22,000 nucleotides of DNA, taken from contig RPFO01000127.1 of NCBI GenBank assembly GCA_009746045.1, positions 1,547,638 through 1,569,637 of the forward strand, given 5' to 3'. Below are positions 1 through 22,000 of this stretch, piece after piece (position 1 is the first letter of the stretch; every line of letters begins with the position of its first letter). The position numbers were made by a program, and so were the translations under genes. The notes beneath the pieces are model-generated. The model was not told the origin of the DNA. It saw only the letters and a program-made list of their open reading frames with translations, and searched no databases. The DNA comes from Mesostigma viride. Lineage: Eukaryota; Streptophyta; Mesostigmatophyceae; Mesostigmatales; Mesostigmataceae.

Positions 1-341
1 TCCTAGTTACAGGGGTGTGGGCACCGCGGCCCGAATCGCTATGAATGCCATACTTGGTCACACGCGGAGCCCCCACAGGCTTGGGGGTGGTCTCCTTCAT
101 CACTGCTTGCCATCTATCCTTGCGCACCATCTGCCTCCATATTACAGACAAACCAGGAGGCTGCCCGGGGGTGAGCCCGTCACGTCTAGTGTAGCACATG
201 TCCATGCCGAGTCTATCACGAAAAGTCCACAGGTGGCGGCCCTGCCGCGCGCGGCCGGGGGCACGCCAGGTGAGGACATATCGCCCAGGCTGGGCGGGCT
301 TGGTGCCAGCTAGTCTATCTGATGTATCTACCTGATCTGTG
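1..341. repeat. Direct repeat R1, copy 1 (cut by window edge)
   Basis: About 340 bp strongly similar to 3383-3742 in the same orientation, from CCTAGTTAC at the start to TACCTGATCTGTG at the end, with scattered substitutions and small indels. No gene is apparent in it. Its left limit is unknown because the window starts here. Confidence 0.85.
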
Positions 342-612
342 CGGGCCAGGTGCCCGGCTAGGCCCAGGCGCCTGTGCCTAATAATGTGGGAAACATAGGG
401 CAAATCAGCGTACAAATCCTCATTACTAATGTGCAAACCAAAGGGGATGTTAAGGGCCAGCTAGTATAAACTAAGTAAAACTGCTAATTCCAGCGTTGGT
501 GGAATGCGCACATACCAGTAGCTGTCCAGACATTGGCCATGTCCGCAATGTCGCACATATGCACTAGGAGACTGCATTTTATTGAAAATTATGCCATAAA
601 TGGTTGATTATA
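342..612. other. Non-coding stretch, nothing recognised
   Basis: No convincing coding frame, repeat array or RNA gene. AT content rises towards 600. Confidence 0.4.
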
Positions 613-937
613 ATCAATTAAACAAGTTCTCCAGCCCATTGGGGAGTCACGGAGCACCGGAGTGCTTTTAATCCCTGTATCAAGGAGACAACCAGCGCAG
701 GCCCTGCATGTGCACAACAGGAAGAAAGGGCAGAGACCCCCCCCTTCGATCCCTCATGCCACGGGTCGGCTCAATCGGACCCGTCGAAAAGATCTGCATG
801 GTGCATCCCTGTGGGCATGCATGCAACATGACCCGTGTGAGCATTGCATCGCTACATGGGCCGACGTGAGCAAACAATTATAGCAGTACTAGGCGAGACG
901 CATGTAGCTAGGCTAGCGGATGTCTGCCAACTGCATA
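613..937 (+). repeat. Dispersed repeat R2, copy 1 (left part, interrupted by the transposon)
   Basis: Shares with the reverse strand of 5035-5365 the blocks CATTGGGGAGTCACGGAGCA, TAATCCCTG, GCAGAGACCCCCCC, CAATCGGACCCGTC, GTGTGAGCATTGCAT and GATGTCTG. Similarity appears to resume after the transposon (from 2683, TGGCTACTGG...). This copy has an extra ~30 bp starting TATCAAGGAGACAACC at 678. No coding frame is convincing. Confidence 0.75.
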
Positions 938-954
938 CAGAGTGAGATCATACG
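938..954 (+). repeat. Left terminal inverted repeat
   Basis: CAGAGTGAGATCATACG; it pairs with 2658-2674 with one mismatch. It is preceded directly by target duplication ACTGCATA at 930-937. Confidence 0.85.
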
Positions 955-1129
955 CCGTATAATACGGTATAATACGGTATAATACGTAATACGCTGGCTT
1001 TTAGCGTATAATTTTTCATACGTAATACGTTTTAGCGCATAATGACGTATAATACCGTATAATGCCGTGTTTTCCGCGTTTTTTTTACGTTTTGCGCGGC
1101 TAGGATGCCAGAACGACAGGGCAACGATT

Positions 1130-1814
1130 TGAAGCCACAGATTTCGTATCTCTACTAAGTACTGACCCGTCTGAACTTTCACAATTCGACGCGATCTTAT
1201 TTTGACGTTGTGGTGCACAGTGCGCGCACCGTGCGGAGGTGGCCATGGCGACGTGCGTTCCGTTAAAATATGGCTAATCCAGCGGGCGACAGGCGAAAAA
1301 ATTAAGCCGATGGTTAAAAGTGATGTTCTATTATGATGTTTCATAGCAAGATCTGCACTATTTGCAAATTCGCTGCCTTTGTTGGTACAGATTTGCACGG
1401 GGGTCTCATCCAACGTCAATTTGGCCGCGATGAATAATCTAGCATGTGTGCCTGCGACGGTAGAACTCGACATTCGTGGGTTATTTTGATGCAGCAAGAG
1501 CCGTTTAGTAACGGACACCATGAAAATAACCTAAGCATCTTCGATCTGCGGCCATTTCCTGTCATTTCTAAAATGATTTCGTTCAGGCCTGCGCGATCCG
1601 CGGTTAATCCATCCATGGCTGGCTGGCTTTTCTTGCGCGCCTGGGTAGGAAATAATGCCGGCCGTGGTACGTTGATTTGCCGCATGTCACCGCCCAGTCT
1701 GTTTGCGCTCTTAATGAACCTGGCATGAAACTTTTTGCGCCGTTTCTGGGTTTTTCTTGCTATTTTGTTCTCCACTTGTTGCAGTTGTGCTATCAGATTT
1801 TCCGCAGCTTTCAA
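1130..1814 (-). pseudogene. Decayed DDE integrase-like transposase fragment inside the transposon
   Basis: Two overlapping minus-strand frames are needed. The upstream one (from 1814) holds a basic helical region and a segment LNEIILEMTGNG. The downstream one (from 1521) holds PVQICTNKGSEFANSADLA at about 1400-1350, which matches the second conserved block of retroviral-type integrase cores, normally T-D-x-G-x-E-F. Here the Asp is Asn, so a catalytic residue is lost. A frame change and missing first catalytic block confirm decay. Such integrase-type domains occur in LTR elements, Polintons and Ginger-type DNA transposons. Confidence 0.5.
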
Positions 1815-2120
1815 TGGTTTTCCTTACGCTGCGTATGCCATGCTTCCTAAAGCTACCCAGAATTGATCGGGCAGTTATCTGGCTTTGCTACGCTTCCTGT
1901 ATGGAGGTTTTCACACGGTAGACATTCTATATTGCGTAGTCAAGGACCCTAGCTGCCTGGGAGCGGCATCACCGTTGCAAGGAGCTGGCGAGCTCATAGA
2001 CGCCTGTCATGCTCTTCAGCCTGCTGGAAAACAAGGTTGTTGTATGGAAGGTGAGAATATGTGAGTTACTTATCACATCCCCACCTGTTTAGCCTCCGTG
2101 GTTCCCCAACGGGGACACGA

Positions 2121-2166
2121 GATTAATTAATATTAATTAATTAATTCAGTTAATTAATTAATTAAT
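2121..2166. repeat. TTAATTAA-type low-complexity run
   Basis: A run of TTAA/AATT units in the interior of the transposon. Similar short runs occur at about 3271-3282, 5354-5371 and 6138-6151. Confidence 0.7.
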
Positions 2167-2657
2167 GCACACCACGAGTCACACACCTGTAGTCACATGC
2201 AGCTCAGTATATTCACATAGCATCGCACCATGCAAACATACTACATGCATTAATTGTATACTACTGTAGTATTTGCGTGCATGCACAGCCACATATATAT
2301 ATTAAAATATATAATTACTTGCATCAAAGTGAAGGCACCCAAGTAAACATAACCAATATAAAGCCACATATATATACATACACACAATTATGCATGCGCA
2401 CGTTTACATTCTCAGTATTACATGCAATACATCGATCGTGTCCACAATATCCACCGTATAGAGTATAGCCGAGGGTAGGGCAACCTTGGATTATGTCCAA
2501 AACAGTGTTAAAAACATGTGGATTGATGGTGGGTGTCTTAAAATGTGTAAAATCAGAGTATTCTGAGTGTGTCCGTACGAAAACGTATAATACCGTATTA
2601 TACCGTATTATACCGTATTATACATTATACTCCACCGTGACCGTATAACGCGTATAA

Positions 2658-2674
2658 CGTACGATCTCACTCTG
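2658..2674 (-). repeat. Right terminal inverted repeat
   Basis: CGTACGATCTCACTCTG, the inverted copy of the left end. It is followed directly by ACTGCATA at 2675-2682. Confidence 0.85.
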
Positions 2675-2682
2675 ACTGCATA

Positions 2683-3382
2683 TGGCTACTGGTAAGGCTA
2701 TAGGCATGTATTGCTATGTATAGGATGCTCCGACAGGTCTTGAATGTAGGGTTTTCCACACATAGGTCGCTAGAGCGTAAGTTGTATAAGGGTATGCCCA
2801 GTATTCGGATGGGGGTTAATATTTCGGATGGGATTATAGGCAGCGTTAAGGATATAGCGTTTGTTGTATGACATCTTGCTCGAACCAGCCAGGTAGATAC
2901 CGCCCTTGCATGGCCTGGCTGGCGGGCCCCGGCCAGCGGCGTGGCCAGCCAGGGCGGCGCATCCTGACCTAGCGGGGCCCCAAGGAGTCAAGGACAAAAC
3001 CAGAAGGGTTGGTAGACCTAGGTGCATGCCACGAACTATACAGATCGATCAGTTGCACCAAGGGCACCTGCTTGCACCACCATGCTGTCTCGGAGCTCAA
3101 CCCAACTAAGGGGGGCCCGGCATGGGGGGGAAGATCACTGATCAGGCTAGCTATATACAAGAGCTAGGGAATGGCTTCTCAACAATGGGCGTCTCTCTGC
3201 ATAGGCATAGCATGGCTAAATTCTTAACCCAATGCAACATCCATGGGAGGTCCCATTATAGGGTTAGTAAAAATTAATTAATAGACACGTGAGTGACGTG
3301 ACTGCGTCACGTGAGCATAAGTCCGAGGTCAGTGGGAGGGGAATGGGATGGAATGGATGGTGTATAAGCTATCTAGGTCCGG
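2683..3382. other. Non-coding stretch between transposon and second R1 repeat
   Basis: No convincing gene. It contains a GC-rich patch (2905-3000), a perfect 17-bp palindrome with 7-bp arms (ACGTGAC/GTCACGT, 3296-3312) next to another CACGTG box, and a purine-rich tract at 3331-3359. The first ~50 bp continue repeat R2. Confidence 0.5.
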
Positions 3383-3742
3383 CCTAGTTACCTAGGGGTG
3401 TGGGCACCGTGGCCCGAATCGCTATATGAATTCATGCCATTACGCGGTCACACGCGGAGCCCCCACAGACTTGGGGGTGGTCTCCTTCATCACTACTTGC
3501 CATCTATCCTTGCGTACCATCTGCCTCCATATTACAGACAAACCAGGAGGCGCTGCCCGGGCATGATGAGCCCGTCGCGTCTAGTGTAGCACATGTCCAT
3601 GCCAAGTCTATCACGAAAAGTCCACGGGTGGCGCGGCCCTGCCGCGCGCGCGGCCTGGGGCACGCCAGGTGAGGACATATCGCCCAGGCTGGGCGGGTTT
3701 GGTGCCAGCTATAGTCTATCTGATGTGTCTACCTGATCTGTG
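3383..3742. repeat. Direct repeat R1, copy 2
   Basis: Second copy of the 1-341 repeat, same orientation. A purine-rich stretch (3331-3359) lies just before it. The pair encloses about 3 kb; a non-autonomous LTR-type element is conceivable but unproven. After it, GAACTCACAATATATG occurs twice within 50 bp (from 3743 and 3774). Confidence 0.85.
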
Positions 3743-3837
3743 AACTCACAATATATGCATGCAACTAGTGACTGAACTCACAATATATGATGCATGCATG
3801 CATTGAAGTGTATCTCACATGCATGTGAGCTATCTAA

Positions 3838-4955
3838 CGAACTATAACATCGAGGCGTTCCGGCGCACATGTGACGATCCTGACCAGCCACTTGGCAGCT
3901 TGCAACATTTGCAGCCCTCAATCGCTGCACTACGCAAACCAGCCCCCGCGCCAGCAGCCACACCCGCTCCCTCCCTTAGCAAGCTAGGATATGACATCCG
4001 CGCAGTGCTGGAGGAGCACGTGACGTCTGGCCGGCCGCTGGCCGAGCAGCTGACCTCGCTGACCACCTCGCTCATAATGGTGGAGCCTGGCCCGGGCCTT
4101 CAATGCGGAAACCAAGGTCGCCAATTACAAGCTTCAACCCCAGCTCACGGCGCTGCAGACCGCAGCCCAAGCTTCTGGCGCGCATGCCGCCCTCGTTTCT
4201 CGCCTAATTAAATCAGGTGGAGGGCAAGTGCGGCCTGCTCCGGCGTCAAGAAGCTCGACGCCATCACCGCCCAAACCGAGGCCCTGGCCGCGCAGCAGGT
4301 GGACCCAGAGATTGCAGCGCAGACGGCCATCATTGCTGCCTGCAGCCCACCCGACCGGCACATGGCAGCCTCTCGCAGGCCGCAGCACTCCTACGCGGAC
4401 CTACTGCGGTCAGCGACAACCTCGAACACGGATGCCATCGCGCCACCAAGCTGCAGGAGCTTGCATGGAAGCCCAACGCCGAGCCGACGCGCGCGAGGAA
4501 ACTAACCGAGCCCGCACCGCCAATGCCGAGTGGTGCTGAGTTGTTTCGAGCAGCAGCCAGGCCGGGGAGACGGTCAAGTCTCTTGAGACCGAGCAAGCTT
4601 AGGAGCAAGCTCCTTATGCCCAACTGGAACTCGTAGGTAAATTAGAACTGTGTGCATGGGCACCGCCTTCCCCCTCACGGGACAAGGCGGCACCCCCACC
4701 AGTCCTGCTTACCTTCCGTTCCGTTGAGGATAAGCGGCCCTGTTCCTCTCGTAGTGTGCCGCAAGAAGATGCAGGAAAGATCCTGGATGCTGGACGCGAC
4801 GACCTGACCCCCGCTCAGCAGCAGCAGCGATGTGACCAGTGGCCGGAGTACCTCCGCCACAAGCAAGACCCCAAGAAGCCCAAGGTGTTCTGGCGGGGCG
4901 GGGACCTGATCGCCAACAACCAGCTGCATGTGGAAGCCCCCCACAGGCTAGATTA
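3838..4955 (+). pseudogene. Frameshifted GC-rich coding relic, Ala/Gln-rich, no family recognised
   Basis: Coding-like sequence in alternating frames. About 3840-4078 encodes NIEAFRRTCDDPDQPLGSLQ and later GYDIRAVLEEHVTSGRPLAE. At about 4090 the frame shifts (ARAFNAETKVANYKLQPQL; QASGAHAALVSRLI). At about 4230 it shifts back (SGVKKLDAITAQTEALAAQQ; VDPEIAAQTAIIAAC). Later pieces include ATKLQELAW and ETNRARTANAE. After a gap, 4756-4953 encodes AGKILDAGRDDLTPAQQQQR and PKVFWRGGDLIANNQLH. The mix of frames suggests decay, although unrecognised introns could explain some shifts. Repeats R1 and R2 border it on either side, so it may be cargo of a mobile element. Confidence 0.4.
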
Positions 4956-5034
4956 GCCATTGATAGCACCAATATGCTCGGGCCGGTGATGCAACCAATT
5001 GACATCGCCATCCCATATCGCAATGCCAATGCAG

Positions 5035-5365
5035 GGTAGAACGTAGCCATGCATAGCCTACTAACCAGCCGTAGCCAACAGACATCAGCTGGCCTAGCTA
5101 TGCGCTTCTCCTAGCACGGCTTGCTTGCTCACGTCTCCATAGCAATGCAATGCTCACACGGGACATATTGCACCCACAGGGGATGCGCCCCGGATCGTTT
5201 AGCTAGACGGGTCCGATTGCATGAGAACCCTGTGCATGGCATGCCTGTGCATGGCGTGAGGGAAGGGGGGGTCTCTGCCCCCCTACCCGTTTTGCACACT
5301 CAGGGATTAATTTAAGCACTGAGGTGCTCCGTGACTCCCCAATGGGAGCACGTGTTTAATTAATT
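5035..5365 (-). repeat. Dispersed repeat R2, copy 2 (inverted, uninterrupted)
   Basis: Reverse complement relative of 613-937 plus about 2683-2735. It lacks both the DNA transposon and the TATCAAGGAGACAACC insert, so it serves as an approximate empty-site paralogue. It ends in a TTAATTAATTAATTA run. Confidence 0.7.
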
Positions 5366-5399
5366 AATTACTTAACTATAACATATGCACCTGCCATCA

Positions 5400-6150
5400 T
5401 AGGAAGCTCACATGCTTATTTGTTCGAAAGCCACCTGCAGGACCCGTCCACCCAACCAAGCGTTGTTGGATGCAGAATGCCCCCTGTTGTTCATAATGTT
5501 ATCTCTGCACAATGCCCCCCTGGTGAGGGGTTACGAACATGGCCTTTGGAAAACCTCACGGTTATTCAAAAATCGCACACATACTTCTGGTGTGCAGAAC
5601 ATGTGCAAGGGGAACTCATGCCATGAATGGTCGATCTACGCTGAACATTTCAGCAGGAAGATGGTTGATCAGGACCGTCCGGCAGAGCTCAACCTCAAGT
5701 AGCGTTTACTACCCCTTGGCCTCCCTCCCTAAATGCCGGTGAAATCATCTGTCCGAAGTGCTCCTGTACACGGCTCCAATCAATGCAGAGGATGAGTACC
5801 AACGCACGAACCCACCACACTATTATTTGATGCGGATGGTTTGTCGCTTGCAGGAATGTGTGGTCCATCGCAATTTCAAAATAGCAGCTACCTTCCAGGT
5901 ACTCTGCGGCATGTATCCCATCCAAGATGCAGCAACGCAATACTTTACACCCCATGTCAGCGGCCTTGTGGGACTGCTGCTGAATACATGGTGACCAGTG
6001 CAGGTGCACCTTGTGCACCCAGAGTGGGTGGCCGTTTACACCCACCACCTGCAGGTGGTAGCGCAGAATGTATTAAAAACCATATGCCCCTTCTCAGGGA
6101 TATGTGTTACATAACCTCCCCAAGGAGGTATGTTCTTGATTAATTAGTTA
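5400..6150 (+). other. Weakly coding-like stretch, possible degraded gene
   Basis: Several overlapping medium frames occur on the plus strand: 5412-5702, 5539-5742, and 5758-5994 with NPPHYYLMRMVCRLQECVV and FQVLCGMYPIQDAATQYF. None has a recognisable domain and no good splice chain was found. It lies convergent to the coiled-coil gene's 3' end, and part may belong to that gene's 3' untranslated region on the other strand. Confidence 0.25.
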
Positions 6151-6160
6151 ATACTTTACA
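6034..6160 (-). terminator. Possible TGTAA-type polyadenylation motifs after the coiled-coil gene
   Basis: On the minus strand TGTAA occurs about 8 nt after the stop codon and twice more within the next ~130 nt (plus-strand TTACA at 6156-6160, near 6107 and near 6036). TGTAA is the usual polyadenylation signal in chlorophyte algae. The first is rather close to the stop, so a downstream copy is the likelier signal. The motif is short and chance hits are common. Confidence 0.3.
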
Positions 6161-6167
6161 CACACGG

Positions 6168-19663
<13,496 letters not shown>

Positions 19664-20065
19664 CCTTGCACGGGGATGAAAGCGTCGGGCTGAGTTCCAG
19701 CCCTAGAGAGCAGCCTGGCAATATGAGGCATGAGTCCTGCAGGTTACAGGATTCTCTACAACTCGGGAGGCTAGATTCAACCGCCGCTTCACAGCTTTAA
19801 GGATAGCCCCAGGGCACAACGCCCTAAATACCGCTAGGAACCGGGGTCAATTGCCCCCCGGGACAACGAAGGGCGAAACGTTGGAGCTAACGAGCAGAGT
19901 AACATAAGTTAGCACGGTGTTGGCGTTGAAGTATAATTATTTAGCCAGCGGTGCTTGTCATACTCTCAAAGTCTGCATTTTCAATAACATCCCGTCCACG
20001 GCTTTCTCGCTGCCAATGTGTCTGTGTTGATTTTACGTGCATGTACTTATTCGCGACACGACCAG
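19664..20065. promoter_or_regulatory. Divergent intergenic region, probable promoter of the coiled-coil gene
   Basis: This ~400-bp stretch separates the minus-strand coiled-coil gene from plus-strand transcription. On the minus strand there is an AT-rich TAAATAATTATA near 19932-19943, a possible TATA-like site about 270 nt upstream of the ATG. No tandem repeats occur here, in contrast to the introns. The assignment rests on position. Confidence 0.35.
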
Positions 20066-20619
20066 ATGGCAGGTGAGGCAGATATGGAAGGTAAGCAATG
20101 GCTAAATGGGTCAGAAATGCAGATGCAAGCTATGAGCAGACGGCACTGGTTGCCAATACCCGGGATGTCATTATTGACTGGAATTAGAAATTAGCTATAC
20201 CAGTAATACCACAAATAAATTCGATACTTGGCCAATTTCGATTTGACCAATTAATGTCGCGGGCTGTCATGCCCTTCTCCCGTTTGGGGGCAAACGTTTA
20301 TTCTTGTCACGTATTAAGTATAGTAGGCTTGGAGAGGTTCAGTTGTGGTAGGGTGAGTAGAATGCCCTTGGGTGGGCTCTGCAGCGGACACGTCGCTGAT
20401 CTCGCAGCTCAGCCGGAGAATCGTGTTGTCAGACTCAACTTGCTAGCAACAAACGCGTCTGACCGTACGAGCACTAGGGGTATCATGCGCGCAGGTGCTC
20501 AGATGAGCAAAGAAGACGGCCAACAACCCCGGCACCGTGGAAGGACAAGTCATCGCGTCGCGTGCATCCGTACAGGCTCATATCGATCAGCCATCCACCG
20601 CCAACATCGCCAGTGGTAA
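20066..20619 (+). CDS. Possible small two-exon gene (78 aa), weak
   Basis: ATG at 20066 opens MAGEADME, and after 25 nt meets an excellent donor GGAAG|GTAAGC. A compatible acceptor CTCGCAG|CTCAGC at 20407/20408 would continue AQPENRVVRLNLL and run to TAA at 20617-20619. An alternative acceptor CTCTGCAG about 27 nt earlier gives a shorter product. Codon content in the second part is unremarkable, and no family is recognised. It could equally be 5' untranslated leader exons of the PRORP transcript. Confidence 0.22.
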
Positions 20620-20918
20620 ATCCTAGTCCGCCCTAGCTGTCCGCATATCAAAGCGCCATGAGAGTGAATGACCCAAGCTTATCAACAGCCTTGTGTGGCT
20701 GTGCCGCGATATCCAGACAGTAATTAGCAACACGGGCAGCATTCCTATTGTGAATTTGCCTGGCCGCTCGGCCTGAGCATAAATTCTCTTTGTGGCCATG
20801 ACTGACGAGCACGTTGCACGAACCTAGCACGCAAATGCGCGGCATGGCTTTCCCGTGACATGCTGGCACGGCAACGCCGACATGAATCTCTCGAGTTCGA
20901 GGATGCAATGATGAGAGC

Positions 20919-22000
20919 ATGCGCGTTCCGGAAGCAACAGTGGCCGGCGCACCGTGGCCGATGCTGTCCTTGCCGGCAAGGACCCGTTTTGCTTGCTTCC
21001 GTCTCGTGCAGAACTTAACGAGTGCGACAGCCGAGCGTGGGATTTTTGGCAATAATTTTTGTTCTAGCCGGGGGATCAGCATTGCTTTGGGCCGATGGAC
21101 GCTTGCTTCCAGGCACGGTCTCGCACACTCTGGTCACGGCACTGCTCCAGCGGATAGTAGTTTTCGTCCCTCGTTATTCGGAAGCCTACCACGTCGTGTA
21201 GGCCGCGTGTCCGCTGTCAGCTGCGGCTTGGAGCCGTCGCCTAATTTGACCGAGCGGAAATCCGCGGGCGAATGGTCGGTCAGCCAGCCTAGCTCGCCTG
21301 TCCTTCGCCGGCCCAACCTACCAAAACAGCCCGGTGCCGCGTTCCAGTCCTCCATGTCCACCCCAACGGGCGGGAACCCCATCCTCCCGGCCCCGAAGTC
21401 CGTGACCGAGGGCCTCGAGAGCGCCGCCGCGACCTCCTCCGCGGCCGTCCAGGAACCGGATCAATCTCGCCCTCCCCAGGCCGCCAAGGAGGGGGCCCCT
21501 TCTCAACAACCAGCCGACCATCACGGTCCATCCGGCACTGCCGTCTCCCGCCGCATCGACAACAAGCGCAAGCGGCGCAACAAGGACTTCCAGATCAGCG
21601 AGTGCGCTAAATTTTGCGACTGGGAAGGGGCGATCGCCCTCTTCGACAAGTGCGTCGCGGACAGCGAGCCGCTGAGCATCGCCAGCTACAACAGCATCCT
21701 CTACCTGTGCGCCAGCTGTAACCCCGGGGACCAGCCAAGCCCTAGCGCGAAGCAGGTAACCCCCACCGGGGACCAGGCTACCACCAGTGGGAACCAGGCC
21801 ACCACCCCTTCCCCTGCCCCCGCCCCACAGGCCCGAGATGCCACCCCCGGGAGCCCCAAGCGCCGCCCCACTGCCCGCGCCCCCCCCCTCCCCCTACGGT
21901 CCGCCCTGCCGATATCCCCCCCTGGCTGACCCTCCCTGGCCTCGACGACGACATCCCCATGAAGGCCGTCGAGTCGGTTACAGAGACCAGCAGTGGGGGA
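20919..22000 (+). CDS. PRORP: Probable protein-only RNase P (PRORP), N-terminal part, runs off the window
   Basis: PRORP enzymes trim the 5' leader of tRNA precursors in organelles or the nucleus using a PPR domain and a NYN metallonuclease domain. Only the N-terminus and the first PPR-like repeat are present here. The segment KDFQISECAKFCDWEGAIAL then LFDKC... and SYNSILYLCAS has the layout of the first PPR motif of plant PRORPs (a Cys-containing first helix, then a YN-LLY-C second helix). Upstream is a ~200-residue low-complexity region starting MRVPEATVAGAPWPMLSLPA, Arg/Ser-rich and compatible with an organelle transit peptide, and a basic patch NKRKRRNK just before the PPR. The frame is open to TGA at 21927-21929. 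A different frame then looks coding (ADIPPWLTLPGLDDDIPMKA, about 21905-21965), so an intron or an indel lies between about 21755 and 21900. The nuclease domain would be beyond the window. Confidence 0.55.

Larger units (their letters stand above)
938..2674 (-). mobile_element. 1737-bp DNA transposon with 17-bp TIRs and an 8-bp target duplication
   Basis: The left end reads CAGAGTGAGATCATACG and the right end is its inverted copy with one mismatch (CGTACGATCTCACTCTG). Both ends are flanked by the identical 8 bp ACTGCATA (930-937 and 2675-2682). Just inside each end are clusters of GTATAATAC/CCGTATAAT motifs in opposite orientation (about 950-1070 and 2580-2660), like subterminal transposase-binding repeats. 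An 8-bp duplication and a CAGAG terminus suit the hAT superfamily. The internal remnant instead looks like a retroviral-type integrase, so classification is unsettled. The interior also has AT-rich microsatellites and looks non-functional. Confidence 0.8.

Noticed and set aside
20254-20619. 121-codon plus-strand frame read as one exon from ATG 20254
   Set aside because: Its first part has poor coding character. Only the part after 20408 is kept, as a weak spliced alternative.
20648-21082. 144-codon minus-strand frame near the PRORP start
   Set aside because: Antisense to the PRORP leader region; no recognisable features or splice chain.

Overview
This is nuclear eukaryotic DNA, most likely from a green alga or a related photosynthetic protist. 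The lineage is inferred from GC-rich exons, GT-AG introns of 0.5-1.7 kb full of simple repeats, TGTAA-type motifs after a stop codon, and a gene start resembling plant/algal protein-only RNase P. No bacterial operons, rRNA, tRNA or CRISPR were seen.

Region 1 (1-6167) is repeat and transposon territory. Two ~340-bp direct repeats (1-341, 3383-3742) flank a 3-kb block. Inside it is a 1737-bp DNA transposon (938-2674) with 17-bp terminal inverted repeats and a perfect 8-bp target duplication, carrying a decayed integrase-like DDE reading frame on the minus strand. It sits inside an older repeat (about 613-2735) whose inverted relative lies at 5035-5365. Between the repeats is a frameshifted, GC-rich, alanine/glutamine-rich pseudogene (3838-4955). 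Weakly coding-like AT-richer sequence fills 5400-6150.

Region 2 (6168-19663, minus strand) is one gene that no single open frame reveals. I reconstructed 12 exons; every junction is GT-AG and every phase matches, giving a predicted 898-residue protein with proline/serine-rich linkers and several coiled coils. I do not recognise the family. Its introns are packed with tandem repeats: (CCCT/CCT)n of about 960 bp, (CnT)n of about 480 bp, a TTGCTG hexamer array, and 21-, 38-, 63-, 72- and 77-bp arrays.

Region 3 (19664-22000) is a divergent intergenic stretch, perhaps with a tiny two-exon plus-strand gene (20066-20619), followed by the plus-strand start of a probable PRORP gene that runs off the window.

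The most unusual signal is that introns of the coiled-coil gene repeatedly contain degenerate copies of the 3' end of the preceding exon together with its 5' splice site. In two cases the copy looks like a usable in-frame microexon (33 nt and 30 nt).
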